From: Bacteroidota bacterium
GTDB taxonomy: Bacteria > Bacteroidota > Bacteroidia > Chitinophagales > Chitinophagaceae
Assembly (NCBI GenBank): GCA_018267705.1
Contig: JAFDXX010000023.1
Coordinates: 1-64,000 of the forward strand
Direction of reading: 5' to 3'
Length of the DNA stretch: 64,000 nt
A model generated the notes under the pieces. The model had not been told where the DNA came from. It did not search any database and worked only from the letters and a program-made list of their open reading frames with translations. Positions 1 through 11,106 of this stretch are shown in pieces. Positions within the stretch are counted from its first letter, which is position 1. Each line of letters begins with the position of its first letter. The position numbers were made by a program, and so were the translations under genes.

Positions 1-1
1 A

Positions 2-1108
2 TTTGAATTTAAAGAGCAACCTGCTGCAAAAAATCCAAGTGTTTTTGTTGATACAACACAAATTAAAATGGGTATGGGAGAAGATATTGTTAGCACCGAT
101 TTAGAATCAAAACAAATTACCGGAATCTTATTACCCAATAATAAAAATAATTTAATTGTTCCGGCAAAACATGTTGAAAAAATAAATACAACAACACAAG
201 AACAAGCCAATAGTAATACAGCAATGAATGTAGGAGAAGCTCCTGTAAAACCTACAAATATTGATTTAAGACAAGTAAGCGGAGATTATTTAAGTACGTA
301 TTCTCTACCGCCTATTGAAGAGAAAAATAATATTACTTCTACAAGTAATAACAATAGCAATTATGTTGATCCATTTGCAAATTATACTATACCAAATGCT
401 AAAGCTAATTATAAATCTCAATATTTAACACAAGGTATAACCCTGCCAAAAACAATAGTAGAGCCACTTTCGCCCGATTCTATTCAAAGAAAATTTGTAG
501 AAGATAGTCTGTATCATTTGCGTGTTTACGATTCCATTAGAAACGCAAATGAACAACAACAAGCTAATAATGCTGCACAACAAAATATGTATCAGTTAAA
601 TAATCCAAACACTTACCAGCAGCCTTCTAATTACAATTATGTGAATAATGCAGATGCTACACAAAATACTGTTTATCATTTTTATCTTACACAAACGGGT
701 CATTACAGTGTAAGTTTTTCAAATAACTATTTTTATTTAAATGTAGATGAGCGTGGTGTAGTAAAAGATTATGGATTAATTAATAACGGATATATCACTA
801 AAGGAATTCCAGATGGTAAACCGATACATGTTGGTAATTTGTATGTTGGTTATAATAATAGCAATAAAATAAACAATATTGCAGGTGTAGAAGTTTCGTA
901 TGCGTTTGACGGAAGAATAAATAAAGTTGGTAATACGTATATAAATTATAATTACGAAGGCGTAATGGAAAAAATAGGAAATGTAAATATTACTTATAAC
1001 AGCAACTTTACTGTATATCGTTTTGGACCATTTGGTGTTAATTATGATAACTATGGAAATGTATTAGGTGTTGATGAAAACAGAGGATTAATAATTTTTA
1101 ATAAATAA
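2..1108 (+). CDS. C-terminal part of a beta-repeat surface-like protein (5' end outside window)
   Basis: The frame is open to the window edge, so the ATG at 68 is probably internal and the real start lies upstream. About 368 residues are visible. The first half is rich in Asn, Gln and Thr with no clear fold. The last ~120 residues carry short repeating beta-like units of the type '[13 protein letters not shown]' and '[10 protein letters not shown]', each a Gly-Asn turn followed by alternating aromatic and polar residues. I do not recognise a named family. The composition fits a secreted or outer-membrane protein, but no signal peptide can be seen because the N-terminus is missing. trpB follows after 29 bp. 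Confidence 0.6.
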   Translation, partial: FEFKEQPAAKNPSVFVDTTQIKMGMGEDIVSTDLESKQITGILLPNNKNNLIVPAKHVEKINTTTQEQANSNTAMNVGEAPVKPTNIDLRQVSGDYLSTYSLPPIEEKNNITSTSNNNSNYVDPFANYTIPNAKANYKSQYLTQGITLPKTIVEPLSPDSIQRKFVEDSLYHLRVYDSIRNANEQQQANNAAQQNMYQLNNPNTYQQPSNYNYVNNADATQNTVYHFYLTQTGHYSVSFSNNYFYLNVDERGVVKDYGLINNGYITKGIPDGKPIHVGNLYVGYNNSNKINNIAGVEVSYAFDGRINKVGNTYINYNYEGVMEKIGNVNITYNSNFTVYRFGPFGVNYDNYGNVLGVDENRGLIIFNK

Positions 1109-1137
1109 TTTTTAACAGATTTAAATTACTGTGTGTT

Positions 1138-2352
1138 ATGATTAATGTGATGATGCCTGCAAACAAAGGCACATATCAACAACCCGATATTTTTGGATAT
1201 TATGGAAATTTTGGAGGAGCATATATTCCTGAAATGTTACATAAAAATGTTGAAGAGTTACAAAATAATTATTTAAATATTATTCATGAAAGTGCTTTTC
1301 AGAAAGAGTTTCAACAATTGTTAAAAGATTATGTAGGAAGACCAACTCCATTATATTTTGCACAACGGTTAAGCAAATTACACAACACAAATATTTATCT
1401 TAAAAGAGAAGATTTATGCCATACAGGTGCTCATAAAATAAACAACACCATTGGTCAAATTTTATTGGCACAACGTTTAGGAAAGAAAAGAATTATTGCA
1501 GAAACAGGAGCGGGGCAACATGGTGTTGCAACTGCAACAGTTTGTGCGTTAAAAGGAATAGAATGTATTGTGTATATGGGTGAAAAAGATATTGAAAGGC
1601 AAGCACCCAATGTTGCACGCATGAAAATGTTAGGAGCAAAAGTTGTTCCTGCAAAAAGCGGAAGTAAAACATTAAAAGATGCTACTAATGAAGCAATAAG
1701 AGATTGGATCAATAATCCGAATAACACACATTATATTATAGGAAGTGTTGTTGGCCCGCATCCTTATCCTGATATGGTTGCACGTTTTCAAAGTATAATT
1801 AGTGAAGAAATTCGCAAACAATTAAAAGAAAAAAATAACACAGAAATTCCTACACATGTAATAGCTTGTGTAGGAGGAGGCAGTAATGCAGCAGGTGCTT
1901 TCTACCATTTTTTAGATACGATGTCTGTTCAATTAATTGCTGTTGAAGCTGCAGGTTGTGGTATTAATAGCGGTAAAAGTGCAGCCACTACTCAACTTGG
2001 CAAATCAGGTATTTTGCATGGAAGTAAAAGTATTGTAATGCAAACAGAAGATGGACAGGTTGTAGAACCTCACAGCATTTCAGCAGGTTTAGACTATCCG
2101 GGAATTGGCCCGTTACATGCTCATTTGTTTGAAAGTGGTAGAGCAAAATTTCTTAGTGCAACCGATAATGAAGCATTGAATGCAGCATTTGAATTAGCAA
2201 AATTTGAAGGCATTATTCCGGCATTAGAAAGTGCTCATGCGTTGGCTTCATTGCATCAAATAAAGTTTAAAACAAATGACACGGTAATTGTTTGTTTAAG
2301 TGGAAGAGGAGATAAAGATTTAGCAACGTACATGAAAGCTATAAATATTTAA
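1138..2352 (+). CDS. trpB: Tryptophan synthase beta chain
   Basis: TrpB condenses indole with L-serine to L-tryptophan using PLP, normally as an alpha2-beta2 complex with TrpA. The 404 residues match the family length. The N-terminal '[15 protein letters not shown]' block (20-34), the PLP lysine in HTGAHKINN (Lys100), the catalytic Glu in AETGAG (Glu122) and the phosphate-binding GGGSN loop (246-250) are all present, so the enzyme looks functional. It is the standard TrpB1 type. No trpA, trpF, trpC or other trp gene lies in the window, which is unusual because trpB is normally next to trpA. The stop overlaps the next ATG by one base (TAATG), suggesting translational coupling to the GNAT. Confidence 0.97.
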   Translation: MINVMMPANKGTYQQPDIFGYYGNFGGAYIPEMLHKNVEELQNNYLNIIHESAFQKEFQQLLKDYVGRPTPLYFAQRLSKLHNTNIYLKREDLCHTGAHKINNTIGQILLAQRLGKKRIIAETGAGQHGVATATVCALKGIECIVYMGEKDIERQAPNVARMKMLGAKVVPAKSGSKTLKDATNEAIRDWINNPNNTHYIIGSVVGPHPYPDMVARFQSIISEEIRKQLKEKNNTEIPTHVIACVGGGSNAAGAFYHFLDTMSVQLIAVEAAGCGINSGKSAATTQLGKSGILHGSKSIVMQTEDGQVVEPHSISAGLDYPGIGPLHAHLFESGRAKFLSATDNEALNAAFELAKFEGIIPALESAHALASLHQIKFKTNDTVIVCLSGRGDKDLATYMKAINI

Positions 2353-2795
2353 TGGAACAGCAGTTTACTTTAAGAAATGCTACCAATAATGATTCTGATT
2401 TTTTTTATGAGGTTAAAAAAACAGTATTAAAAAATTACATAGAAAAAATATGGGGTTGGAATGAAATGTTTCAAATAAAATTTCATCAAGAAAATTTTCA
2501 TGTTAATGAAACAAAAATTATTGAAGTAAGTAACAAATCCGTTGGTACAGTTGAAATAAAAGAGGATGATGAAAAAATTTTTCTTTGCAGTTTATATATT
2601 TTGCCTCAATATCAAAACAAAAAAATAGGAAGCAATATTTGTAAAATGTACATGCATAAAGCCGAGCAGGAAAAGAAAATAATTTGTTTGGAAGTGTTGA
2701 AATTAAATGTTAATGCACAAAGGCTATACCTAAATTTAGGGTTTATAAAAAAAGAAAAAGATGAAACAAAATATTTTATGTATAAAGCCTATTAA
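2352..2795 (+). CDS. GNAT family N-acetyltransferase
   Basis: A 147-residue single-domain GNAT. The acetyl-CoA pyrophosphate loop is the motif-A segment LPQYQNKKIGSNI (84-96), and the C-terminal NVNAQRLYLNLGF segment (119-131) is the usual GNAT 'N-x-x-A-x-x-x-Y-x-x-x-G-F' signature. The substrate cannot be read from the sequence. The start overlaps the trpB stop by one base, so the two are probably co-transcribed, but I see no reason to link it to tryptophan synthesis. Confidence 0.88.
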   Translation: MEQQFTLRNATNNDSDFFYEVKKTVLKNYIEKIWGWNEMFQIKFHQENFHVNETKIIEVSNKSVGTVEIKEDDEKIFLCSLYILPQYQNKKIGSNICKMYMHKAEQEKKIICLEVLKLNVNAQRLYLNLGFIKKEKDETKYFMYKAY

Positions 2796-2869
2796 ATGTC
2801 TATAGAATTTTGAGAGGTAAAACTTTGTTACTTTAAACTATTATCTTGCATACACTTAATTAATACACC

Positions 2870-3679
2870 ATGAAACAATTAGCAGCATTAATTGGTATTA
2901 TTCTTTTTATTTATGCATGTTCTCCCAAACCTTATGCAGAGGCTAATAAATCTTACAAACAGCAAGCAAAATTTTTCTCCAAAACGTTATTACAAAAACC
3001 AACTACCGATACAACAGATTCTATAAAACAACCTGCTTATTTTGTGGGTACTACTAATTTTAATTTGCGAAAGCCAAGCTATGTAATTATACATCATACA
3101 GCACAAAACAGCTGCAATCAAACGCTGAAAACCTTTACTACTGTGGCTTCTAAAGTTAGTGCACATTATGTAATTTGTAAAGACGGAACCATACACCACA
3201 TGCTGAACGATTATATGCGAGCATGGCACGCAGGCATTAGTCGCTGGGGTAATCAGTTAGATATTAATTCTGCTTCAATTGGTATTGAATTAGATAACAA
3301 TGGTTTTGAACCTTTTGATAGTTTGCAAATAAATAGTTTAATTAGTTTGTTAGGAAGATTGAAAAAAGAATACGGAATACCTACCGCTAATTTTATTGGG
3401 CACGGAGATATTGCTCCAACAAGAAAAAATGATCCTAATTGGCGGTTCCCTTGGAAAACATTGGCAGATAAGGGTTTTGGATTATGGTATGATGATGTGC
3501 GAGATACTGTTCCCGAAAACTTTAATGATATTGTTGCATTAAGAATTATTGGATACGATGTAAAAGATACAACTGCTGCAATAAGAAGTTTTAAACGTCA
3601 TTTTATGCAGGATAGTACAAAATATTTGAACGATGCAGACAGAAGTGTATTAAATAATTTGTATAAAAAATATTTTTAA
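2870..3679 (+). CDS. N-acetylmuramoyl-L-alanine amidase, AmiD-like lipoprotein
   Basis: Amidase_2 (PGRP-type) zinc amidase that cleaves the bond between MurNAc and the stem-peptide L-Ala. A type II signal peptide ends in the lipobox IYAC, with Cys17 as the lipidated residue, so the protein should be anchored in the envelope. The zinc site is visible: His75/76 in VIIHHTA, His178 in GHGDIAP and Asp188 ten residues later, the same 10-residue spacing as the E. coli AmiD His/Asp pair. Its likely role is peptidoglycan recycling or turnover. It converges with the GH9 gene, with only 2 bp between stops. Confidence 0.93.
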   Translation: MKQLAALIGIILFIYACSPKPYAEANKSYKQQAKFFSKTLLQKPTTDTTDSIKQPAYFVGTTNFNLRKPSYVIIHHTAQNSCNQTLKTFTTVASKVSAHYVICKDGTIHHMLNDYMRAWHAGISRWGNQLDINSASIGIELDNNGFEPFDSLQINSLISLLGRLKKEYGIPTANFIGHGDIAPTRKNDPNWRFPWKTLADKGFGLWYDDVRDTVPENFNDIVALRIIGYDVKDTTAAIRSFKRHFMQDSTKYLNDADRSVLNNLYKKYF

Positions 3680-3681
3680 AT

Positions 3682-6174
3682 TTAAAATAGCTCGTTTACT
3701 TTTTTGAAACTATAACCTTTTTGTTTTAAGAAAGTAATTAATTCGTTTAATTCAGTATAAAATTTTTCTTTTCTTCTAGGGTCTGTTCCTGCATGTAATA
3801 ACAAAATATTTCCGTTTAAACCATTAGGTTTTTCTGTTGCATTTTTAATGCTTTGCATAATTGTATTATTATTGGCATAAGCTTTACCTAATTGCGGCCA
3901 TGTATAATCTGCATTGCTTCTTGTACCAGATGTAAATGAAAATAATTTAATATTTTTCCAACTGCACCAAATAGCTATACTGTCATTCCACCACTCATAA
4001 GGCGGAATAAAATAATTTACATTTCTTGTATCAATGTTCATTGATTCCATTGTTAATAAACAATTATTATAATCGTTACTAAATTGTGTGAAGTTGATTA
4101 ATAATGAATCTCTTTTTGTCCAATCGCAATACAATAAATGTTTATCGGAATGTGGGCCAATATAATGTTGCTGTTTGTTTAATTCTTTAATGTATGGTTG
4201 AAAACTTGTTGTTCTATAAAAATTTCCTGTAAAGAAAAAAGAGGCTTTTATATTTTGTTGGGCTAATGTTTTTATTATAGTTGGCAATCCTTCGCCAAAC
4301 TCATCGGCGGTAAATACTAATGCTATTTCTTTTCTTAAAGAATCGCCTCGTACAATTGCTCCGTGCACTTTCTTTAGATTATCCTGTTCATATTTTATAG
4401 TATTATTTTTTTTGTATATATTTTCTTCATGTTCTTTTGCAGCCAACATATAAATAAGAGCTGCGGTTCCATCCATAGTTGGTTCGTTAGTACTATAATC
4501 TCCATAATCATCATGATATACAGCAAGATTGCTTTGAAAATCGGCATATTCATCTGCATCTTTTAATTGAATGCCAATTAAACTTTTATAGATGGATGTA
4601 TAAACCGGACCATCAACCAAACCGCCGTTAATAGGGTAATTTTTTAAATGTGTAAATGCAGAATGTGGATCTTCTGGTGTATCTCCCCAAAATGGCAAAC
4701 CATATACCATGCTTGTGCCCCAAGGGTTACAGCCAAATAACCAATCAATATTTGCTTGCTCTAATTCATCAAAAACATTATTGTTAGTAAGCTGTTTATA
4801 CCAATAACATTGTATAGCAAATGAAACTGTAAGATTATTACTGCACCATATAAAGGGAATGCCTCTGTAAAAAGCATTTTGTTTTGCTTTTACAAAAACC
4901 TTTTCAATACCTTGTTTATAAAAACCAATAATGGTATCTCTTTTTTTATCTTTTAGTTGTTTAGCAAGTTCGTAATGCCCCAAGTTTATAAAGGGATACC
5001 ATTGATAATGTTTAGCAGTATCTGTTCCCAACCAAGGTGTTATAGGTTCTTGCTTTGCATACTTGTAAGCTTCATCAATATTTTTATTAGTTGCGTAAGC
5101 TAATTCCATATCATCAACCCAATTATCTTCTGCATAGATGTATGGAGAAAGTACAGAAACGGTTTGTGTAACGCCGGGTTTTATTAAAGCATATTTTAAA
5201 GCAGAAGAAGATTTGCTGAATAACAGATTACTGAAAGAAGCATCAATATTTTTAAATAGTGATGCACCTAATGTAAAGGCACTTGCAAATTTTGCAGCGG
5301 TAGAACTGGTACCTGTAGTATTGTTCATAAACTTGCCACGTTGTTGCAGTTCACCGGTTACTAAATACACGGGGCGTTCAAAACCTTTACCATAGTATGT
5401 ATCTTCTTTCGGTATTCGCATTCCTCTGTGATCTCTATCATCGCCTAATTGATTAAATAACATATTATCTGCAGGATGCATTTTTAATAACCAATCTAAT
5501 CCCCATTTAGCTTCATCTAATACATCTGACATACCATTGCTGCCTTGCAAACCATTGGCTAATTTTTCATCTGTAAATACTTCTTTAAAATCTTTATATG
5601 CTTTTAGTAAATGATATGTTGCGTTAGCAGTTGTTGTGCTGTATTGTAAATAATCGCTAGCATCGTGCCAGCCACCAACAACATTAATATATGTGCTATC
5701 TTTTATCCCTGCTTTTTTCCCATATAAAACATAGCCATCATGTGTGTGGCAACTATCTTTTAAAAAAGGATTAAATCCGCTTCTTTGCTGACGCATGTAT
5801 TGCAAACAAAAATCTGCAGTTCCTTTATATACTTCATCATCTATTTTAAATATTTTAGAAACAGCATTTCCTGCTTTAATATAATATTTACCGGGTTTTA
5901 TAAATTCAGAAAATTTTAAACGATAAGTTTGAGTAAATGGACCATAATTTCCAAAAGCTTTACCGGCAGCATGTTTAAATACAACTGTATTAGTGGCCGC
6001 ATCAACCAAGCTAAAATTGTTGATTACACTATTGTTCATGCTACACCATACTGCAACTTTAATTCCTTTAGTAGTATAACCCAGTTGGTTAATTCTAATA
6101 AACTCTTTTGTGGTTTGCGTAAAACCTATTTGAAACAAACAAGTAAATAATAAACCCAATATCATTTTTTTCAT
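3682..6174 (-). CDS. Secreted GH9 glycoside hydrolase fused to a polysaccharide deacetylase (NodB/CE4-like) domain
   Basis: An 830-residue protein with a signal peptide (1-19). Residues ~24-112 are the Ig-like CelD_N domain that precedes many GH9 enzymes. Residues ~115-580 are the GH9 (alpha/alpha)6 domain: GGWHDASDY (167-175) supplies the catalytic-base aspartates (Asp171, Asp174) and NEPTMDGTAALIY supplies the acid (Glu564). Residues ~615-825 resemble a NodB deacetylase: 'VFTADEFGEG' stands where TFDDG is expected (Asp624, Glu625), HSDKH (675-679) is the metal-binding HxxxH motif, and LLLHAG (791-796) is the C-terminal His motif. Substrate is uncertain: GH9 covers cellulases and exo-glucosaminidases, and a deacetylase partner favours an amino-sugar polymer. 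Confidence 0.9.
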   Translation of the reverse strand: MKKMILGLLFTCLFQIGFTQTTKEFIRINQLGYTTKGIKVAVWCSMNNSVINNFSLVDAATNTVVFKHAAGKAFGNYGPFTQTYRLKFSEFIKPGKYYIKAGNAVSKIFKIDDEVYKGTADFCLQYMRQQRSGFNPFLKDSCHTHDGYVLYGKKAGIKDSTYINVVGGWHDASDYLQYSTTTANATYHLLKAYKDFKEVFTDEKLANGLQGSNGMSDVLDEAKWGLDWLLKMHPADNMLFNQLGDDRDHRGMRIPKEDTYYGKGFERPVYLVTGELQQRGKFMNNTTGTSSTAAKFASAFTLGASLFKNIDASFSNLLFSKSSSALKYALIKPGVTQTVSVLSPYIYAEDNWVDDMELAYATNKNIDEAYKYAKQEPITPWLGTDTAKHYQWYPFINLGHYELAKQLKDKKRDTIIGFYKQGIEKVFVKAKQNAFYRGIPFIWCSNNLTVSFAIQCYWYKQLTNNNVFDELEQANIDWLFGCNPWGTSMVYGLPFWGDTPEDPHSAFTHLKNYPINGGLVDGPVYTSIYKSLIGIQLKDADEYADFQSNLAVYHDDYGDYSTNEPTMDGTAALIYMLAAKEHEENIYKKNNTIKYEQDNLKKVHGAIVRGDSLRKEIALVFTADEFGEGLPTIIKTLAQQNIKASFFFTGNFYRTTSFQPYIKELNKQQHYIGPHSDKHLLYCDWTKRDSLLINFTQFSNDYNNCLLTMESMNIDTRNVNYFIPPYEWWNDSIAIWCSWKNIKLFSFTSGTRSNADYTWPQLGKAYANNNTIMQSIKNATEKPNGLNGNILLLHAGTDPRRKEKFYTELNELITFLKQKGYSFKKVNELF

Positions 6175-6229
6175 GCTTGAAATTAATGGTTTCTTAATAA
6201 AATAATTTTCATACTAACAATCGTTAGCT

Positions 6230-6237
6230 TATTTTCG
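6230..6237 (+). promoter_or_regulatory. Candidate -7 box of the acyl-CoA dehydrogenase promoter
   Basis: TATTTTCG is one mismatch from the Bacteroidota TAnnTTTG box and lies 20 bp before the ATG. No matching -33 TTG at the ideal distance was seen. Confidence 0.35.
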
Positions 6238-6257
6238 CCGCACAAATTTTTTTTACA

Positions 6258-7412
6258 ATGCATTTGCAGTTAAACGAAGAACAATTAGCAGTAAAACAAG
6301 CAGCTAAAGATTTTGCAGTAAACGAATGTTTACCCGGTGTTATTGAAAGAGATGAACATCAAAAATTTCCGAAAGAACAAGTAGAAAAATTAGCCGATTT
6401 GGGTTTTATGGGAATGATGGTAAAGCCTGAATATGGCGGTAGCGGTTTAGATACCGTAAGCTATGTTTTAGCAATGGAAGAAATTAGTAAAATAGATGCA
6501 AGCACCAGTGTTTGTATGAGTGTAAACAATAGTTTGGTTTGTTATGGTTTACAAGAATTTGGTAGCGAAGAACAAAAACAAAAATATTTAACACCTATTG
6601 CTCAAGGCAAAAAAAATGGTGAACTATACATTGGAGCTTTTTTATTAAGTGAGCCCGAAGCAGGTAGTGATGCAACTTCACAAAGAACAACTGCAGAAGA
6701 TAAAGGAGATTATTATTTATTGAACGGAACTAAAAATTGGATTACCAACGGTTCCTCTGCATCAGTGTATTTGGTAATGGCACAAACAGATGCAAGCAAA
6801 GGCAGTAAAGGAATTAATACTTTAATTGTAGAAAAAAATTGGCCCGGTGTAACTGTTGCTGCTAAAGAAAATAAATTAGGAATTAGAGGAAGTGATACAC
6901 ATACTATAATGTTTACCGATGTAAAAGTACCTAAAGAAAACAGAATTGGTGCAGATGGCTTTGGTTTTACATTTGCAATGAAAACATTAGCCGGAGGCCG
7001 TATTGGCATTGCATCTCAGGCATTAGGTATTGCAAGCGGTGCGTATGAATTAGCATTAAAATATTCAAAACAACGTAAAGCTTTCGGAAAAGAAATTGCA
7101 CAACATCAGGCTATCCAATTTAAGTTGGCTGATATGGCAACACGCATTGAAGCTGCAAGATTATTATGTTTAAAAGCAGCTTGGGAAAAAGATAACGGAT
7201 TAAATTACGATTTATCATCATCTATGGCAAAAGTATTTGCCAGTGAAACTGCTATGTGGGTTACTGTTGAAGCAGTGCAAATACATGGTGGTTACGGCTT
7301 TGTGAAAGAATATCATGTAGAGCGTTTAATGAGAGATGCTAAGATTACACAGATATACGAAGGCACTAGCGAAGTGCAAAGGATTGTGATTAGTAGAAAT
7401 ATTTTGAAATAA
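6258..7412 (+). CDS. Acyl-CoA dehydrogenase, short-chain/butyryl-CoA type
   Basis: FAD-dependent alpha,beta-dehydrogenation of an acyl-CoA thioester in fatty-acid or branched-chain amino-acid degradation. At 384 residues it has the usual length, with the N-terminal helical, middle beta and C-terminal helical domains in order. The middle-domain FAD motif is LLSEPEAGSD. The catalytic base is Glu368 in 'QIYEGTSEV', the position used by short- and medium-chain enzymes rather than isovaleryl-CoA dehydrogenase. It is a single-gene unit closed by a hairpin terminator. Chain-length specificity cannot be assigned. Confidence 0.95.
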   Translation: MHLQLNEEQLAVKQAAKDFAVNECLPGVIERDEHQKFPKEQVEKLADLGFMGMMVKPEYGGSGLDTVSYVLAMEEISKIDASTSVCMSVNNSLVCYGLQEFGSEEQKQKYLTPIAQGKKNGELYIGAFLLSEPEAGSDATSQRTTAEDKGDYYLLNGTKNWITNGSSASVYLVMAQTDASKGSKGINTLIVEKNWPGVTVAAKENKLGIRGSDTHTIMFTDVKVPKENRIGADGFGFTFAMKTLAGGRIGIASQALGIASGAYELALKYSKQRKAFGKEIAQHQAIQFKLADMATRIEAARLLCLKAAWEKDNGLNYDLSSSMAKVFASETAMWVTVEAVQIHGGYGFVKEYHVERLMRDAKITQIYEGTSEVQRIVISRNILK

Positions 7413-7433
7413 GATTGATTATTTTAATTGCAT

Positions 7434-7474
7434 AAAAATTCCCAAACTGTTTTGAAAGCTTGGGGATTTTTTTT
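7434..7474 (+). terminator. Hairpin terminator after acyl-CoA dehydrogenase
   Basis: Arms AAAAATTCCCAA (7434-7445) and TTGGGGATTTTT (7460-7471) pair with one U-G wobble in plus-strand RNA and run into a T tract. In minus-strand RNA the same pair is A-C, so the hairpin favours the plus gene. The minus gene at 7473 ends here too. Confidence 0.75.
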
Positions 7475-8093
7475 ACTCTTTAATACAATCTTTCGTTTCT
7501 GAAATCCATTTTAACCAAATAGCTAACCGTTCTTCATCGGTTATGTTTTCTTCTAAAAAATAACCATTCTGTTTTTCACGCATTTTTCTTTTGAATTCAT
7601 TACAACCTGTGAATAATAACATAGCCGTAATAGGCCGAATTTCTTTAAGCACTGTAGGGTAAGTATCACCTTTAATCCATAAACTGAAATATTTGGCTTC
7701 TGTTTTATTGCCCCATGCATATAAAGTAAGTTTAGTATTACTACTTACTTCTTTTATACAGCAATTCTTATAGTACTTGCCATCTGCCTGTTCAATATTT
7801 CTAATCTTATAAGTTACACTATCAATTACAACACGGTTAATAGCAGCAGCATTTAGTTTTATTGATGAAGTCGTTTTCTTTTTTGAGCCTTTTGATTTTT
7901 CTATTGTTGTTCCCATTTCTATTTCTATCATCTCGTCATTTTCTTCATTTAGTTTAATATAAATATCTCCTTCGTATTCACCTAAAATAGAATAGACTTT
8001 GCCATGGTGTTTCTCATGAGTGGTTCTGGTAATAGTAGCAAAACACAACTGAACAGAAGCAACTAATATTAAAGTAGATAGTAAAAATTTCAT
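7473..8093 (-). CDS. Secreted protein of unknown function
   Basis: A 206-residue protein I do not recognise. Residues 1-20 form a Sec signal peptide (hydrophobic core ending in CFA-T). The mature part is Lys/Glu-rich and includes a KKKTTSS stretch. Paired cysteines occur at KNCCIKE, with single ones at FTGCNEF and near the C-terminus (TKDCIKE), so disulfides are possible. The alternating hydrophobic pattern suggests a beta-rich fold. It is transcribed divergently from the PLP-homeostasis gene, with a short palindrome between them. Confidence 0.7.
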   Translation of the reverse strand: MKFLLSTLILVASVQLCFATITRTTHEKHHGKVYSILGEYEGDIYIKLNEENDEMIEIEMGTTIEKSKGSKKKTTSSIKLNAAAINRVVIDSVTYKIRNIEQADGKYYKNCCIKEVSSNTKLTLYAWGNKTEAKYFSLWIKGDTYPTVLKEIRPITAMLLFTGCNEFKRKMREKQNGYFLEENITDEERLAIWLKWISETKDCIKE

Positions 8094-8129
8094 ACATTAT
8101 TTTTTACTAAATTAGTGATATATACGTAT

Positions 8130-8141
8130 TGGTATATACCA
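8130..8141. promoter_or_regulatory. Palindrome between divergent genes
   Basis: TGGTATATACCA is a perfect 12-bp palindrome in the 79-bp gap between the minus gene (start 8093) and the plus gene (start 8173). A further half-like TGGTAT follows at about 8148. It could be an operator or a weak hairpin; nothing identifies the binding protein. Confidence 0.3.
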
Positions 8142-8172
8142 CATCTATGGTATTTTAGCCGGAAATAAAAAT

Positions 8173-8829
8173 ATGTCTATCAATATTCAAGCTTATCAAA
8201 ATATTCTACAAGAAATAAAACACAAGTCAACCCTTGTAGCTGTAAGTAAAACAAAACCGGTTGAAGATATTAAAGAATTGTATAATTTAAATCAAAGAGA
8301 TTTTGGAGAAAATTACGTTCAGGAATTAGTAGAGAAAGAAGCACAATTGCCTAAAGATATACGTTGGCATTTTATTGGGCATTTACAAAGTAATAAAGTA
8401 AAATATATTGCCCAATTTGTGTATTTAATTCATGGCGTAGATAGCCTTAATTTATTAAAAGAAATAAATAAGCAAGCCGCAAAAAACAACCGCATTATTA
8501 ACTGTTTATTACAAGTACATATTGCACAAGAAGAAACAAAATTTGGGTTTAATGAAAGTGAATTACATCAACTTAATACATTAGAAGAATTTAAAAATGT
8601 AAATATTTGCGGTTTAATGGGTATGGCAAGTTTTACAGATGATATGCAAAAAGTAAGGCGTGAATTTGAAAATCTCAAAACAATCTATAATAAACTCAGC
8701 ACTTATCATTTATCATTTACAACGTTATCTATGGGCATGAGCAGCGATTATAAAATTGCTATTGAAGAAGGAAGTACCATGGTTAGAATTGGTAGTTTAT
8801 TGTTTGGTGCAAGAACATACAATAAGTAA
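8173..8829 (+). CDS. YggS/PLPBP family pyridoxal-phosphate homeostasis protein
   Basis: A single-domain TIM-barrel PLP-binding protein (218 residues) without known catalytic activity, involved in vitamin B6 homeostasis. The PLP lysine is Lys26 in 'LVAVSKTKP'. Family blocks FGENYVQEL, WHFIGHLQSNK and the C-terminal 'LSMGMSSDYKIAIEEGSTMVR' region (phosphate binding) are all present. The N-terminus is slightly shorter than in E. coli YggS. Confidence 0.95.
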   Translation: MSINIQAYQNILQEIKHKSTLVAVSKTKPVEDIKELYNLNQRDFGENYVQELVEKEAQLPKDIRWHFIGHLQSNKVKYIAQFVYLIHGVDSLNLLKEINKQAAKNNRIINCLLQVHIAQEETKFGFNESELHQLNTLEEFKNVNICGLMGMASFTDDMQKVRREFENLKTIYNKLSTYHLSFTTLSMGMSSDYKIAIEEGSTMVRIGSLLFGARTYNK

Positions 8830-8877
8830 AGTTATTATAACATTGCAAATATCTTCCTTTAAAACCATTGTAACCCT

Positions 8878-8885
8878 TACTTTTG
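8878..8885 (+). promoter_or_regulatory. Candidate -7 box of the ABC-F promoter
   Basis: TACTTTTG is an exact TAnnTTTG match, 25 bp before the ABC-F ATG. No TTG lies at the ideal upstream distance. Confidence 0.45.
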
Positions 8886-8904
8886 CCGCAAAATTTAAAA
8901 GTAG

Positions 8905-10536
<1,632 letters not shown>

Positions 10537-10565
10537 TTTTATATTCTTTCTGAAAAGTTTGGTAG

Positions 10566-11048
10566 CTATGGTTTATCTCTACCCACAAATTTGTTTTTCC
10601 CTAATAAAAAGTTTATAGCTTTTGCAATATTTAGGTTAATGCTATTTTCTGTTTTAAGAGATGAAATGTAGCGAACAATTTCTTTTTGTTTTGAGGGAGA
10701 AAGATTATCAAAAACCTTTTTTGCTTCTTTATTTTTTAATAATGCATTTATTAATTTTGGATGTGGCGTTAGTGTTCTATTAGTAGTATCAAATTTGATA
10801 GTGATTTCAATACTTTCTCCAATTCTTTTAGGCGAATTTTTCAGCATAGAAGTATTGATGTATAATCTCCATTCACCTTTGTATTTAACCAATGTTTGAA
10901 TATATGCTACTTTATTTACTGTTCCGCAAACAGGAATGAAGCCTTTGCTTTTACCTGCATCTTTAAATAATTGTTCTAATATTTTTATTGGAACAAACAC
11001 AAAAGGATTAATTCCTATAATATTTATTTCTGATGTGAATTTGTACAT
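10566..11048 (-). CDS. DUF1905 / YdeI (OmpD-associated) family protein
   Basis: 160 residues with two parts: an N-terminal DUF1905 beta-barrel (~1-85, containing GFIPVCGTVNK) and a C-terminal YdeI/OmdA helical segment (~105-155, containing LSPSKQKEIVRYISSLK). Members occur widely in soil Bacteroidota; the molecular role is unknown, and the 'bacteriocin protection' label comes from distant E. coli work. No signal peptide, so cytosolic. Confidence 0.85.
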   Translation of the reverse strand: MYKFTSEINIIGINPFVFVPIKILEQLFKDAGKSKGFIPVCGTVNKVAYIQTLVKYKGEWRLYINTSMLKNSPKRIGESIEITIKFDTTNRTLTPHPKLINALLKNKEAKKVFDNLSPSKQKEIVRYISSLKTENSINLNIAKAINFLLGKNKFVGRDKP

Positions 11049-11106
11049 TTTTCAAAGTACCGATTCTGTATTTCTCAATAAGAAATCTTGTTGAAGAGAT
11101 GGTGCT

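Noticed and set aside
1455..1727. 90-codon open frame antisense to trpB
   Set aside because: It lies wholly inside a strongly conserved enzyme gene, and its protein has no family features; it is a shadow of trpB codon bias.
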